DNA of 64,000 bases, from NCBI GenBank assembly GCA_961205875.1, contig OY540810.1, positions 23,560,001-23,624,000 of the forward strand, given 5' to 3'. The DNA comes from Sialis fuliginosa. Lineage: Eukaryota; Arthropoda; Insecta; Megaloptera; Sialidae. Below, one piece after another: positions 22,602 to 35,047 of this stretch; the stretch's first letter is position 1; each line of letters starts with the position of its first letter. The notes beneath the pieces are model-generated. The model was not told the origin of the DNA and ran no database searches. It saw nothing but the letters and a program-made list of their open reading frames with translations. Both the position numbers and the translations under genes were made by a program.

Positions 22602-22837
22602 AAATCTGCATTTTGAGACAATATCATATTTTTTCACTGGTTTTTGATCTGTGGAAACCTGCTAGATCTACAACGACCTACAAAGATCTACAACGATATA
22701 AAAATATCTCTAAAGATCATTGTAGATTGTGATAGATTGAACGATCTTCAGAGGTTTTTGTAAATCGTTGTAGATCTTTGCAGGTCTCCACAGATCAAAA
22801 ACCAGTGAAAAAATATGATGTCTCAAAATGCAGATCT
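22602..22837. repeat. Hairpin-forming inverted repeat, ~72 bp arms
   Basis: Left arm 22604-22676 and right arm 22765-22835 are near-exact reverse complements, including CACTGGTTTTTGATCTGTGG and its complement. Within and between the arms, GATCTACAACGA-type words repeat several times. The ~88 nt loop continues the same word in degenerate form. Unknown family; may be a foldback MITE. Confidence 0.75.
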
Positions 22838-22847
22838 AAATTTTTTC

Positions 22848-22956
22848 CCGGGAACCCATATTTCAGTTCTTTCGGTCCAGTAGTTTTTGAGTTATGCTGC
22901 GGACAGATGGACAGACAAAAGAGCTTCGCTAATGGGGTTTCTGTTTTGATAGAACT
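22848..22956 (-). repeat. Dispersed repeat with GTCCGTCCGCAGCATAA word, inverted copy
   Basis: The reverse complement contains ACCCCATTAGCGAAGCTC, a GTCTGTC-GTCCGCAGCATAAC tract and AAAAACTACTGGACCGA. The same sequence in plus orientation is at 55404-55515. Such 'preferred tetranucleotide then TACTGGACCGA' blocks are common in insect TE tails. The 80-codon frame here is a by-product. Confidence 0.6.
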
Positions 22957-23886
22957 CAATATAATTGTAATACTGTCAAAACAGGAGATGATTCAGTTGC
23001 AAATGTCAAGAAACACATAGAAGAAGAAGAATAATTATATAATTATAATAAATATACTAAAGTTTATTTTGAACATATCATATTATTATAATTTATAAAT
23101 TATAATAATCAAAAGAAACCAACTACGCTCTGAAAAAAATTGATGTGACATTTCACTGTTAGTGAACTTTTAATATATGTAAACCAAAAAAAGTAGTTGT
23201 AATTAAAAAAATCACATCCATTGCTGCCAACACAACATCTAAGTGAAATATCCATTATATTTAACATTAAATTAGAGACAAAAAATATAAAATAGTATAT
23301 ACTTTAACGATTCTAACAGTATATGTAAATGAAATGTGCAGTAAATTACAAAAACGTGTTTTATTGGATTGGAAATGGCATGGATTATGGACAGATTATA
23401 TCCAGAGCTGGCTCAGATAATGGCCATGATGACTTCCTCATCACCGTCTAGCTAAGGCGTGTTCTTTTAAGATCTAACAATAACATTTTATTGTATATAT
23501 TTCGTAATTTGATGATAAAAAAGCCACTTATTGTTTTAAACGACTCATTTCGTGTAAATGAATGATTAATAAAGAAATATTAATTGTTTTATTTTTAACG
23601 AAAGGTAAGAATATTTTTAGTTAAAATTATTATGTTTCGTCAATATGCGTGTATTGTTAGTATATCTAATAATATCTCAACTACATACTATTCCATTTGT
23701 TATTAGTAATATTTTAGTTATTTATTCATATTAAAAAAAAAAGAGTTTTACATTAATTTACTCACAATGTAATGTATTTGTTTCCATGGATACTTCGCTA
23801 CGCTGTAACATGACATCATCAGAATTGAACTAATACAGTAGTATGGTAAGGAACCCCTTGCACTCTGATAATAATTGGGTTGGTAA
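22957..23886. other. AT-rich non-coding stretch
   Basis: A slightly GC-richer patch at 23360-23450 has no open frame or repeat match that I could place. Nothing else noted. Confidence 0.45.
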
Positions 23887-24052
23887 GCAGTTAGGCTTCC
23901 GCAGTGATCTTGATATGGATTTTGGCTTCTGTGTATAAGTCGTGTCCAGTGTCAATAGAGCCCTGAAGATGTCCAATGCAATGTGAGACGAAACATTGGT
24001 CGATAGAACGACTAAACCATCGCAACATACCCAGAAGCCAAATGCCATTAGT
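23887..24052 (+). mobile_element. Small retroposon-like element, copy 2
   Basis: Contains GGCTTCCGCAGTGATCTTGA at the left, the core CTGAAGATG (from 23963) and GACGAAAC (23987-23994), and ends near CCCAGAAGCCAA. The 7 bp TTGGTAA at 23880-23886 and 24053-24059 could be a short target duplication, but it is weak in AT-rich DNA. A 94-codon minus-strand frame across it is not conserved between copies and is rejected as a gene. Confidence 0.6.
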
Positions 24053-26274
24053 TTGGTAAAATTATGCGTTTTTTTTTTTTGGTTAAATATATAAGGTATT
24101 TTTGTTGATATCACATATTCGTATTAAAATGACAATATTAGGATTTCTTGTGTTTAAGGAATATCAAATTTTGATACTGTTTGGTCCTAGTTGTCGATAT
24201 CTTTAGCGGGGCCTATAGGATTTGATATCCGATTATATTGATTTATTTGTGTACTTATTGTGGTCTAAAAACCCTTCAGCCGGTTCTGTGTATACCAAAA
24301 TGTCGTATAGATATGCTCTTTGATATTTTGGATGAGGCAAACATGTAGTATTTTATGTTTCATAATCTGTATGTAAAGTAATATAGGCTAAAAATCATTT
24401 ATGTAAATTTAAGGCATATATAGTGGGTTCATATCGTACAACTTTTATAACAGGAAACTGTACGTTTACTGCTTATAAATTATCATATTTAATAACTTCG
24501 AAGACAATTTTTGTACTTCTTGATATTGTATAGAAATTCGAGAAACTGTCTGACATCTTGATTAATTTGATGCCAGTAATACACAAAAGATAATATTATA
24601 ATATTTGTATCATCAACTGAAGGTTTTATTAAATTATTATGCATACACATATCTCTGAATTGTTTAGTAATATTAGTCAGAGCTAATTTTGTGGGTAATT
24701 AATAAATAAATTGTATTTATACATACATAAGGACTTTACTAACAATAAGTACAAGTTATACTTGTACTTTTCAAAAAAAGTTTCATATTTTTTAACAATT
24801 TACTTAATTTCACTTAAGTATAATATATTTTTATATACTTATGTGTATAGCTCTGTTATTATAACTTATTATTCATAGTTTATATTGGTTAAATTGTGAT
24901 TGCAGTTGAATAAAAAAAGGAAACAAATATATTTATAAGTAATTTACTATACGAGTATACAAATAACTATAAATGAAAGATTTAGCTCCTTTTTGCAATT
25001 AATTTTCAAATCTTTGACACCACAATACTATTTTTTGAGTATCATTGAATTTGACGTATCTGATATTATGCTTAAGAAACACATAATGTATTCCTTACAC
25101 ATCTATTTGAAACATCTGTATAATAATAGAAATAAAATTAAATAAAAGGTCCTCATACTCATCTTCTAAAAGTTATAAATCTGTTGTATTCTTACATTAC
25201 CTTTCATCCTTTTTAGATATGTCCGAAAAAATCCTTAAATTCTATATACCTGAGTTACCTGTTGCAATTCTTTATATAAATTTCAACACATATATATCAT
25301 TCGTTGAAGTGAGATGGACTTAGATTTCGCTATTCCTTCTAATGAAATTTTTTGTACGCATACTCCTTTTGTACATATGTGAATATTTTTAAGCCGAATT
25401 TTAGATGCAGCAAGGTGTTTTGCTATGTCAGACCCTATTGTTTAGAATTTTGCCCTCGGCTAAGTGAAGGTGGATACGTATTGCAGCTATTTGAAGCTTT
25501 TATTTTTATAAAAAAGAATTATATTGTGAAGAATTTTAACTAAGATTAAAAAACATGATTTATTGTTATTAGTTATTATATAAAAATAATTTTAATTAAA
25601 TGCATTCTTATTTTATTCAGAATAAAAATAGAACCTTGCTCTAATTCTGATATAAGCTGTGTCTTTCGGTCGACCAGTAGACAAAAATGTTTCTTGGTTT
25701 TACGTTAGAATATACCCAGAAGTCGAGAATCTAAAAAGCTTATAAAAAAATAATATTATAATATAGCTCATTTATTAAATAAATCAATTTATTATGTATA
25801 ATCTTTAGAAATTCAAAAGTCCTTTTTTACCATTAATAAATTTTATAAATCACCTTAGTAATGACGTTATTATAGCTTAAATTGTGTACGTTTTAAAAAA
25901 TAGCATGCAGGTCATTTTTACACCTTGCATAACAAAGTTTTACAATCTTGTTAAAAAGTTGGATCTTTTTTCCCATCACACATAAGTAGGGTTGTATTGT
26001 GTGGGCAAGTAACACAACGGACCCTTACTGAGATCATTATTGACCGTGGTCTTAAGTCAAACGCCTGGACGAGAGGTAACGCTACATTTACTGACAAATA
26101 GAACTGCACCCCTAAATTTAAAGAAAGATAAAACATATATCAGTCTTTGTCATAAAAAAAGTGTTGCCAATGTTAAATATTTTTATTTTGCTGAAATTAA
26201 GTACCAAATTATTATATTTCTTATAAATAAATTATAAAATAAACCACTCTTAGACCAAAAGGGACTAAAAACTA
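24053..26274. other. 2.2 kb AT-rich stretch without recognised features
   Basis: I see no element ends, RNA genes or convincing exons. Short frames at 25352-25543, 25951-26136 and 26040-26237 have no recognisable content. Confidence 0.45.
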
Positions 26275-26850
26275 CGGTTTCATGCCGAAACGAGACTTAA
26301 ATTAAAACTAAACGAGACCAAGACGAGATTAGTTTGAATTCGGGCGAGATGAGACCATATAAAAACTTAACGAGACGATAATTTTTTTTTGTAGGTTTTC
26401 ATGGCCGTTGCCCATAAGAGCTAACTTTTCGGTCTGTTGTTTACGTTGTCGTGACGTTTCGACTCTCATGTCGGAATCTTTTTTAGAAATTTCTGAAAAC
26501 ACTTCTGAAGAAGACATGAGAGTCGAAACGTCAAGTAGTATCATACGACAACGCAGACAACAGCCCGAAAAGTTAGCTCTTAACGAGACCATATTAACTT
26601 TATTAATTTTTTAAGACTCGTCAAGAGTCTCGGTTTTAAAAGATTAACAATAACTAGCAAATTTAGTAAAATTTATAAGATTCGTTATATTTTTTATAAA
26701 AAAAAATCACACGAGCCTCGCTCTTAATCTCGTCTTGGTATCGACCACGAGATGTAATTGTTTTCAATTTTCACGAGACGAAATCGAAATGAGACTGTCC
26801 CTTTTAAAATCCAAGAACGAGACGAGGCTTACCTACTCTCTTCTCGTCCT
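26275..26850 (-). mobile_element. CTCGTCTCG-family hAT-like MITE, copy 3, split by an insertion
   Basis: CGAGACC/ACGAGACGAG words run from 26280 to 26380 and resume from about 26580 to 26850, on the opposite strand from copy 2. The interruption is the 26381-26578 retroposon-like element. Ends are eroded and no target duplication of the host copy was found. Confidence 0.6.
26366..26593 (-). mobile_element. Small retroposon-like element, copy 3, nested, with 15 bp target duplication
   Basis: The insert 26381-26578 is flanked by CTTAACGAGACGATA (26366-26380) and CTTAACGAGACCATA (26579-26593), 14 of 15 identical, both from the interrupted CTCG-family element. Read on the minus strand the insert ends CCATGAAAACCTAC and a run of about 9 A (26382-26390 as T), as a retroposon would. 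Its two halves are inverted copies: GACATGAGAGTCGAAACGTC at 26513-26532 and its complement at 26452-26471. The CTGAAGA core motif is at 26505-26511. The frames on both strands here are products of the palindrome. Confidence 0.7.
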
Positions 26851-28066
26851 TCTATATAATTGCAGTGTTAGTCACTTAAATTATTTACATCAGTACCTAG
26901 ATAAATTATTTCCATTAAACAATATAAATCAATTATTAATTTACTAATAACATTTAAAAACACCATTTTTCTTGATTTTTAGTTTTATGAAGTTGATAAA
27001 TTTGACTTCTAAACAGCTAAAATATTTTTTTGGTAGAGTGAAAGGTGTATATTGTGTATTTGTTGTGTTTATCTTTGTTTAAAAGTACCGCCAAAGTAAA
27101 ATTTATCACTAAAACCTTTGCAATGACTAACATATGGTCAAAATACTGCAGCCGTGTTAAGGTTGAAGGATTTTTTGTGTTATGTGAAATTAAGTAAGAG
27201 GAATACATTTTATGTTATATGGGGATGTGAGTTTAATTATTGGATTTTTAAGACTTTGTAAAAGATTATTTTCTATGCAGAATCTAGAATAGATGTTCTC
27301 AAACTTTTTTCATGTGGAGGCTTCTTAATGTACATAAAATAATATCTTTTAAATATACTGCTCTAAATTAAAGGTTTTCTAATATAAAGAGTTATTGAAA
27401 TACATATTTAGTGGCATCGCTGCTCTAGAAGTTATATTATTCGCCATAATTGAATTTTTTTTTCACGTTTATGAAATAAAATATAGTACTTTGAGTAAGA
27501 AAAACGATTATGATTGGTGCCAATTGACAATTTTAAATTATTTTTTACGCAAATATTCTTCTTAAATGTTCTTATTCGTTTGTAATTCTATATTAGAAAA
27601 GTGATATTTATTTTAATAAATATCACACTTTATTAAGTTTACTTAATATAAAATTAGATAAGAGTAAAAAATATTTACGATCAATTAATTTTTTTATTAT
27701 TTATTTGAAAGTAATTTAAAAACTAATGATTTTTATTTTTCTTATAGATAATTAACTACTTCCTCTTCTTCGGATCAAGAACTACCACATGCTTCTTATT
27801 TTCACTTAATTAATTATGTATTGGAAAAAATAAATAAAAGATTTAAATTATTTTAATATTTCTTTTAAAAGATTGTGATCCCAATATAAGTTATTCAAAA
27901 GCAAATTGTAATATTAAGTCCCATTTTTTAGAAAATCATTCCGTAAAACTATATTCATGACAATTGGTGCAATTTATTTCTGAAAGTAATTTTATTATCA
28001 TTAAAAGCAAAGAAATGTTTCTGTCATTAAATTTCAAAATTATGAATAACTTATGAGCACTTATAA
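26851..28066. other. AT-rich stretch with one possible hAT end
   Basis: ATGTTCTCAAACTTTTTTCAT near 27292 resembles a hAT left terminus, but no right end could be matched. A 16 bp near-palindrome (AAGTGATATTTATTTTAATA and its complement) lies around 27599-27630. Nothing else. Confidence 0.4.
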
Positions 28067-28310
28067 GAGGCACTAGGTTTCCGCCGCCCGGGGCAGATGG
28101 AAAATTTATCGCTCCGCCCCCCTTGTACTATATGCTAAATATGAAAAAAATACCTTTTTTCGAATTTTCCGCTGGCAATCCACAATTTTGCGCATTCTTG
28201 AAATTTTGATAACCTTTTTTTTTTGCCACTTTAAATTTTCCGCCATTAACAAACTGCCGCCCGGGGAAAATGTCCCCTTTGCCCCCCCCCTCAGAATCCT
28301 ATTGATAAGA
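28067..28310 (-). mobile_element. GC-ended element remnant (CCGCCCGGGG words)
   Basis: CCGCCGCCCGGGGCAGATGG near 28081 and GCCGCCCGGGGAAAATGTCC near 28255 form a duplicated word in the same orientation around an AT-rich interior, ending in a C-run (28281-28289). A short relative, GCCCTGAGCGGCAAAATTTA in the opposite orientation, lies near 52866. TE-derived, family unknown. The 74-codon frame across it is rejected. Confidence 0.4.
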
Positions 28311-28327
28311 GGCGCAATTTTAACTCA

Positions 28328-28553
28328 ATACCCCGGGGTTCCGCGGTACTTCTTTGGGGGTTCAGCATGTCAAAATAAAAATTCGAAAACAAAAATTATG
28401 AAGCACACGTAAAATAGCTATGTATGAATTTTTCTGCTTTTATAGCTAAAATTTATTTATTTTTTATATATATTTTAAGGGTGGGAAGGGGTTCGCCGAA
28501 AAAACTTTATAGTTTTAAGGGTTCCGTGAGTCGATAAAGTTTGAAGACCACTG
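28328..28553 (+). mobile_element. hAT-like MITE family 1, copy lacking the first bases
   Basis: Starts TACCCCGGGGTTCCGCGGTAC, aligning inside the left end of the 4555 copy, and runs to a full right end GATAAAGTTTGAAGACCACTG. Shares GGGTTCCGTGAGTCGA with 7089-7104. It adjoins the CCGCCCGGGG remnant on its left, which may have removed its first bases. Confidence 0.6.
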
Positions 28554-29539
28554 CACTAGTGACTAGTCTATTGGGGATAATTAAAAATTGTATTTATCAA
28601 ATCCTAATAGTTTTTGAAATAAAGTGATTCAAATATAGGATTTTTAAAAGTTGAAAGTTGAATTTAGAAATTGAAAACTGACTTCTGAGTATTAAATTTA
28701 TTTATTTTCACCTTTGAAGAAGTATGCTATTAAATACGACCGTAAAAGACAATTGATAGGACGTAGCATATAGTCACTTAAAATCATTTCTCTTTTTACT
28801 ATCACCACAAATTAAATTAACACTATCATCAGTAATAATTGAATGAAATTGACAAGTGACAATTTAATTTAAAATCTATATATTATTATGTTATATATAA
28901 CAGATGAAATATATCTAAACATCTTTATGTGATTCAATTGTTTTTAATTCGTTTATATGACGGAAATGCTTGGAGCGCTTTCAAATAGTCCAACATTTCC
29001 GGCGCACAAAAATACGTACTTTAAATACTTTAATGCAGGTTATTTCTAGAAAGCGATCATTGTATGTCTGTATGTACAGACTAGACTCGGATTTATCCAT
29101 GAAATTATACACAAGTATTTTTAGTTTTAATGTAGCAGTCTTGAAAATAGATATTATTTCATATAAAAAAAATAAATTATTACCCTCGTGAAATAATGTC
29201 CCGTACTGTACAGTTTTTCAATTTCGATATATGGATTAAAAACCTTAAAAACTTTAGCAAATTAATTAAGAACCAATTTAAAACAGTGTAATTAGTAGCA
29301 ATTTTATTATGTATTTTCCATTTGTACTGAATTATTTTTGGAAAAAATACGTAAGTGCAATGAGTGCTTATAATTTTTTTTGTTCCCCCCATCATTATAC
29401 ATATTTTTAATTTTTTCAGATTTTTATCATTATTACTTACAGAGATTTGGACAAAATAGTTTTACAAATATTTACATATTTATATTCCTTGAATTATCAG
29501 CTTTTATTTGATTTTCCACTCGCCAAGATTTAATAAAAA
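28554..29539. other. AT-rich non-coding stretch
   Basis: No supported feature. Short frames at 28970-29191 and 29180-29395 are unrecognised. Confidence 0.45.
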
Positions 29540-29758
29540 AAATTGTAACCCATTTACCGCTTTCAAAAAGCACCAAAAACATAAAATTATATTTTTATAA
29601 CTCATCTCTGTTATTGGTCCACCATTTACTATAACTATGCCAAATCTCAGCGTTATAGGTCAAACGGATCAGTTGCTAGAAGGTTATGATAGACAGACAG
29701 GACAGGCAGGCAGACATAATGTTGATTCCTTTTTCCGATTTCAGTACGGAACACTAAC
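29540..29758 (+). repeat. Dispersed repeat with CAGACAGACA tract, copy 1
   Basis: Shares with 56230-56431, in the same order and orientation: AAAAAGCACCAAAAA, GGTCCACCATTTACTATAA, ATGCCAAATCTCAGC, GGTCAAACGG, a GACAGACA run and ATGTTGATTCC. Noncoding; looks like the tail of an unidentified TE. Confidence 0.65.
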
Positions 29759-32238
29759 AATAATTAAAAATAAGAAACGTAGAAAATGTATTTTTTTTAA
29801 ATTTGAAATAATCTAATTTAGTGGGTCTCGACATGAAGTAATTATTGGAGCTTTAACTTTTACTATAAGAAAAGCTTTATTTCGTTTCTAGTTATCATGC
29901 AAGTTAAATGGCTTGCGGTTTGGAAAATACATTGGAATTATTACATTGTTATTTATTCTCTCTTCATCCCTATTCTGAGAGAGATTTTGTTGAAAGGTTC
30001 GAATTCTTGTTGTAACTTCATTTAAGATAGAACGTGTTTTACTCTTGTTTATTCGTTATTGGTATAATACAGAGTGTCCGCCAGCAGATTGCGATGAATA
30101 GACTAGTAAAAATGGGGGGGGGGGGGTATCATCATTTATCAAATTTTAATTTACCAAAAAAAAGAAGAAAGAAATCAACCTTATTTAAAAAATAAATATA
30201 ATAAATATATATAGTAGCACATCGATATAAAAGACTAATGCCCGATTTCTTACTATCTATGTTACCATTATGTTTGTGTTGATTGGTACATTGGTACATA
30301 TCTGAAGAGCATTGTGTTTAATAAAACCAAAATTTTGAATGTACGTGTTTCGAATGCGCATGTCAAAAATTAACAAATTAGTTGGTTTACTTATTCTAAC
30401 TTATGCAGGTTGGTATAACATACGTTTGAAATTAATAAATGCTTGAAAAATTGAACTCTATAAAAAAAATTCAATTTTATTTTTGAATTTTTGAATTTTA
30501 AAATTTCAAACAAATTATTAGATATTACATCGAATTTGTTTAAAACAGATATTCGATTTTACAATCTACAAGAATATGTACATTGTACATGTATCTACTA
30601 CTGAATTATCTAGTCAGTTTAAAACTGTTCCATGTCCATATAAATATTAAATGACGCCTCTTGCAACTCGTCTATAATCATAGCATTTTAAATTTTCGGT
30701 GCAGTAACCTTTTTCACATATAATTGAACAATTCAAATATATTTATAGTACAGTATATGTACATTAAACAATTACAAAATGAAAACAAATATGAGAGGTC
30801 TATAATTTTGATGGTTCGATAGAGATAATGATCTCTTCAGTTAATAAAGATTTTTTTCCTATTCGGCAAGATGGCTGAAACATAGGTGAATATTAAAGTA
30901 ACAAGATCATTTGTTGCCATGGGCGTCCATTAATACATTAAAAAGAGGGACAGTCTCCCTCTATTAAAAAAAATTATATAATTATAACTAACCCGACTAG
31001 AAGCCAAAACTATAAGTTGATAACTGAGAAAATTCATGTTTAGTATAGTACATATGTACATATTAACCATAAAGAATCGAGATTTACACATGGGATTACA
31101 TATTTTGAAGGTCCTTGAATTACATATGACTATTATTTTATGTCGATCTGTGAACGCTTTACAGCCAGAACGGTGCGATACTTATATATATATTTTTAAA
31201 TTACAGTTGATTATTTTTTTAAATTGGTACATAAAGAATATTTTGAATAAATGTTGTAGTGAATATTATTATTTAAAATTTATGCACTGATAATTTTCTC
31301 CTGTATAACAAATATTCGTTTCTGTATAATGATGTATAAAAAAATCTTGAGGTGGCCACAGCAGTTTCATTTTACAGTTCGAACAGGAAAAATTCCCGCA
31401 AGCGCCTATGCTTCTTGCATAACTGTGTTTTACTTCTCAAAAATCGTGAACGAACTTGCCAATTACAGGTTAAAACATTTAGTGGTAATAACATGTTTGC
31501 AAAAGACAATTTAATTCGTGAACAATCAAAGCTATTGTTTAATGTTCATATCGGCACGTTTGGGTCTTAGGTAAATAAGTGAGGTTAATTTTTATTGGTT
31601 TTTGGGGTAAATTGTCGTGAAAATACCGTTATAGTAGATTTTTATGAAGTGTTCTTCAGTTTTTAAACTTGATAATTTCGATACTAAATTTTCTGATGAA
31701 TAAAAAAAGTTATTTTTAATAGCCTTTTTTCTGGTAAAATTTTAATTCTTTAATTTTTTTTACGAGTGTATATCAAAAAACGAACTTAATATAACTACTG
31801 CTTCATTTCCTCAGCAATGATCACTAACAAGTACCACAAACTAAAAGTCATGGTATATGTAATTAAATATAAAATAATGCGCAATGTATACACATTGTTA
31901 AACTATCTACTGTTTATATGTAACATTACTTAATGATAGTTAATGCATATGTCTGGAGATATCCAATATCTAACACGTAATAGCGAAGGTAATGTATCTA
32001 AGGAGGCAATGACACATTATATTGTACTTACAGTAATTAGTATTCGGCATAACTATGATAATGTGTAATGAATTTTTAATCCTTAACCTTTATATCAGAC
32101 GTTTAGAAACGAAAATGAATAACTAGACGATATAAAATTGTTGATACTGAAGAATAGGTTCAATACTTTCTTGATAATTAAAAAAATATTTAATTAATTA
32201 ATTGTTTTGAGTTATGAAAATTATTCAGATATAAAATT
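29759..32238. other. 2.5 kb AT-rich stretch, one coding-like patch
   Basis: Contains a 13 nt G run (30114-30126). Segment 31329-31570 is open in two frames (61 and 72 codons) with somewhat richer G+C. It has an acceptor-like TTTCATTTTACAG at 31364-31376 and a donor-like CAG/GTTAAA near 31467, but the products resemble nothing I know. No other features supported. Confidence 0.35.
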
Positions 32239-32590
32239 CAGGGCTTCGAACCGTTATTTTTTTCGTTTCGGTTTTCGTTCCGGTTCGAGTAAAAAAATAT
32301 ATTTCGATTCGGTTCCGGTTTTCGTTTCGAAAAAAATAACTTTTTTTCCGGTCTTTTCGGGTTTCAGTTCATCTCTAAGTGATTAATTTAAAAAAAATTA
32401 TTTATATTAAAAAAAAAAAATTCTACCATAATTTAGAACATTTTATGGTACTTGTATGATAGCCCGAACGACAATTTAAGTGGGAAATAAGATAATGTTA
32501 ACGCGCGTATTTTAACATGTACTGAACCGTAAAAACTGATATTTTTATTTCGGTTCTGTTCCGGTTTCCGTTCCGGCAAAAAAGAACGGT
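32239..32590 (+). mobile_element. hAT-like MITE built from CGGTTCCGGTTT words
   Basis: Starts CAGGGCTTCGAACCGTTATT and consists of many CGGTTCCGGTTTTCG variants on both sides of an AT-rich centre, ending near GGCAAAAAAGAACGGT. CAGGGCTTCGAACCG ends are typical of a widespread insect hAT MITE type. The outermost right end is missing or eroded. Noncoding. Confidence 0.6.
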
Positions 32591-32889
32591 ATATAAACAG
32601 GTGCTAAGTATGTTGGAGTAGAATTTAATGGTTAGGGTTTAGGGTTTCACCGAGAAATCCCAAGGTTTCCTTCCTCCAACGAAGTACGCGTTCTCTACTG
32701 CAGGATAAGGAATGCCAGAAAATCAATTTTTCGCCGATTTATCAGATTAACATCCACTTTCCGGCATAAACGGTGGCATAAAAAGTTTTAAATTCTGTAC
32801 AAAAAAGTTACGATATATATTTTTTGTCAGATTCGTACTTCACCGATTATTTCAGATTTTTATCTGGCTCCCCAATTTTGAGATTTTTT
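32591..32889. other. Unassigned stretch with GC-richer patch
   Basis: 32630-32700 contains GTTAGGGTTTAGGGTTTCACC then CCTTCCTCCAACGAAGTACG. It has no long frame and no match that I could see elsewhere in the window. Possibly TE-derived. Confidence 0.35.
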
Positions 32890-33385
32890 TGAAAATAAGG
32901 GGAGTAAGTTTCAGAATTGAACTTTGGTGTGTGAACACAACTAATATACACATATTTGTAAAAAAAATTGACTTTTTATCTTTTCCCCTTCTTGCAAAAA
33001 CATCCTTTTGAAAATGTGATTTTTTTAAAAAAGAGCTAAGAAATAAGACTGAAATTTCACCCTTTAGGATTACATTTAGGTGAAAATATCTGAAAATAAT
33101 TTTGTAGTCAATTTTTTTGTGAACAATTTGCTTCTAGTCCCATGTTAATAGGTTTTGATAGAAGCTAAGATAATCTAGTTTCCGCAAACTCTTTAAAGTG
33201 CAAAAATACTACGATCTGTACAATAAATATGGCCGCCACGTGCTAACAAAAAATAATAAAATTAAAATAATGGCCATTTCGAACTACCAACATGTTAGAG
33301 TAATATCACACAAAAAATATTTTTTCTTAGAATGATCAAGCAACCATTTAATTTAATTCTGAACCATTTGATATGGATTGACCCT
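32890..33385. repeat. Dispersed repeat (copy B), rearranged relative to 13.9 kb
   Basis: 32890-33130 is the reverse complement of about 13930-14150, whereas 33295-33385 matches 14180-14285 in direct orientation (AGCAACCATTTAATTTAATTCTG shared). The intervening 165 bp is unmatched. One of the copies has undergone an internal inversion. Confidence 0.65.
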
Positions 33386-35047
33386 ACCTTTTTTGTGAAT
33401 TTATCGATGAATTACATAAATAATTATTTTAATGCATTAAAAAGCATAATAAGTGTTCACTTACATAAGGAAGTATAGGCAATAATATTTTAATTCCCAA
33501 AACACTTAAAGGTTGAAGTAAAATACATTATAATGTTTGGTACTTCAATTATTTTTATTTAAGAAATCTACATACCTCGGAACTTTGGAAATATAATATA
33601 CCTATTTTTTATCATTTAATTGGCATAAATAATAGCGTTCTAACAATACAATAAATACACTCAAGGAATTAGTATAAATTTGTATGAATATAAATACTTG
33701 TCATCTATTTTCAACAAAATCTTAGGTGTGGATGAAGCTACATCCCATATATAGTGTAAATATCACAAAAAACAAGAAATTCGCTTGTTTCAAAACTAAA
33801 ATTCTTGTTATTTGTATACAGCGTTTTAAAAATACATTCATTACAAAGGGCAATAATCGTATATCAATAATATTAACATGATCCGACACATTTTTTTCTG
33901 TATTAAAGTACATTAGCTTGGTATTTTATAAAGTCTCGCTTACACTAGAATACTTAAATCAAACATAGCAAGTTATTTATGTATGTATGTAATTCTGTGT
34001 TTAATGAACTCTAAATGGTATTTAAAAGTTCCTACTTTGAAGTTTTAAGATATTAACATTACATTATATCTAATTATTTCAGTAATGTTTACTTTTTAGT
34101 TATAGAATAATCGTTTATTTTAGTACCATGATGACCTTAAGAATGTATGGAACTGATCATAAAAATAGTTGGTGCACCGGCACGTCATAATAAGTGAGGG
34201 GCCTCAGGTAAGATACATATCTTCCCCCCCCCCCCCCGCTCCATTTTGTTGAATAAAGAAAATTTAAAAAAATCATCTTACAATTATATGAAAATATTTT
34301 TTGCTCTTTGTGAAACTATCAAAGCAAGAAAAAGTCTTCACTAAAATAATTTACTTTGAAGAGTATGTTTTACTATTTCCTCAACTCGAGCTCACCCTTC
34401 AACTAAAGTGCTTACTGTATAACGAGCCACTGAGTGGATGAAAATTGGTACCTACCTAGTATATGTATTATTTTAAAACATCAAGTTAATGGTGGATTGT
34501 TTAACTTATATTTAAAGAAGAAAATATACACGAGTAGTAAATCGTCCGTTTACTAAATATTATTAATAACGCGTTGCATATATAGCTAACTGGAGATATT
34601 AATCCTTGAATAAGGGAAGTAAATCTATGCATGGGAAATTTTTTGTAGTCAGTGTTAATTTGATCCAACATAAGCTAAAAAAACTGATAATGAGTTATTG
34701 AAATTTTAATTTGACAAGTTTTTTTTTTAATTTAGTTAACAGAACAAGGTTTTTTACAAAAAAAATATTAATACTTCAAAAGCTTATGCTAATAAGTTGT
34801 TTCATGTTACTCATGTAATTGTGTATATAACGTTCTCTCTGTACCAATATATCTGAATATTTATATTCTTGCCAAATTTCATCAAAATGAAACAATAGTA
34901 AATCGGTGTTTGTAGAACGTGTTTATCATGATTAGTTAATCGGAAAAGTAACAATTTTTTTCTTTATGCGATGTAACATATAAGATTAGATTTTTGCTTA
35001 ATATAGTAGGTTCAATTAAAAAATGCATCCACATTAAATTATTGTCC
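33386..35047. other. AT-rich stretch with Helitron-like fragment and C run
   Basis: A 14 nt C run is at 34224-34237. Segment 34367-34437 (CTCAACTCGAGCTCACC...GTATAACGAGCCACTGA) resembles 5220-5285 of the Helitron-like remnant. No genes supported; a 63-codon minus-strand frame (33722-33913) is unrecognised. Confidence 0.4.

Noticed and set aside
26329..26614. Protein-coding genes on both strands (87 and 68 codons)
   Set aside because: Both frames arise from the palindromic retroposon-like insert, so their mirrored peptides (for example DVSTLM on each strand) are a consequence of the inverted repeat.
32636..32656. Telomere-like repeat (TTAGGG)
   Set aside because: Only a few TTAGGG-like words in GGTTAGGGTTTAGGGTTT; too short and isolated to be an interstitial telomere array.
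30114..34237. Long G and C runs (30114-30126, 34224-34237) as G-quadruplex sites
   Set aside because: Single homopolymers of 13-14 nt; likely slippage products or assembly noise, with no supporting context.
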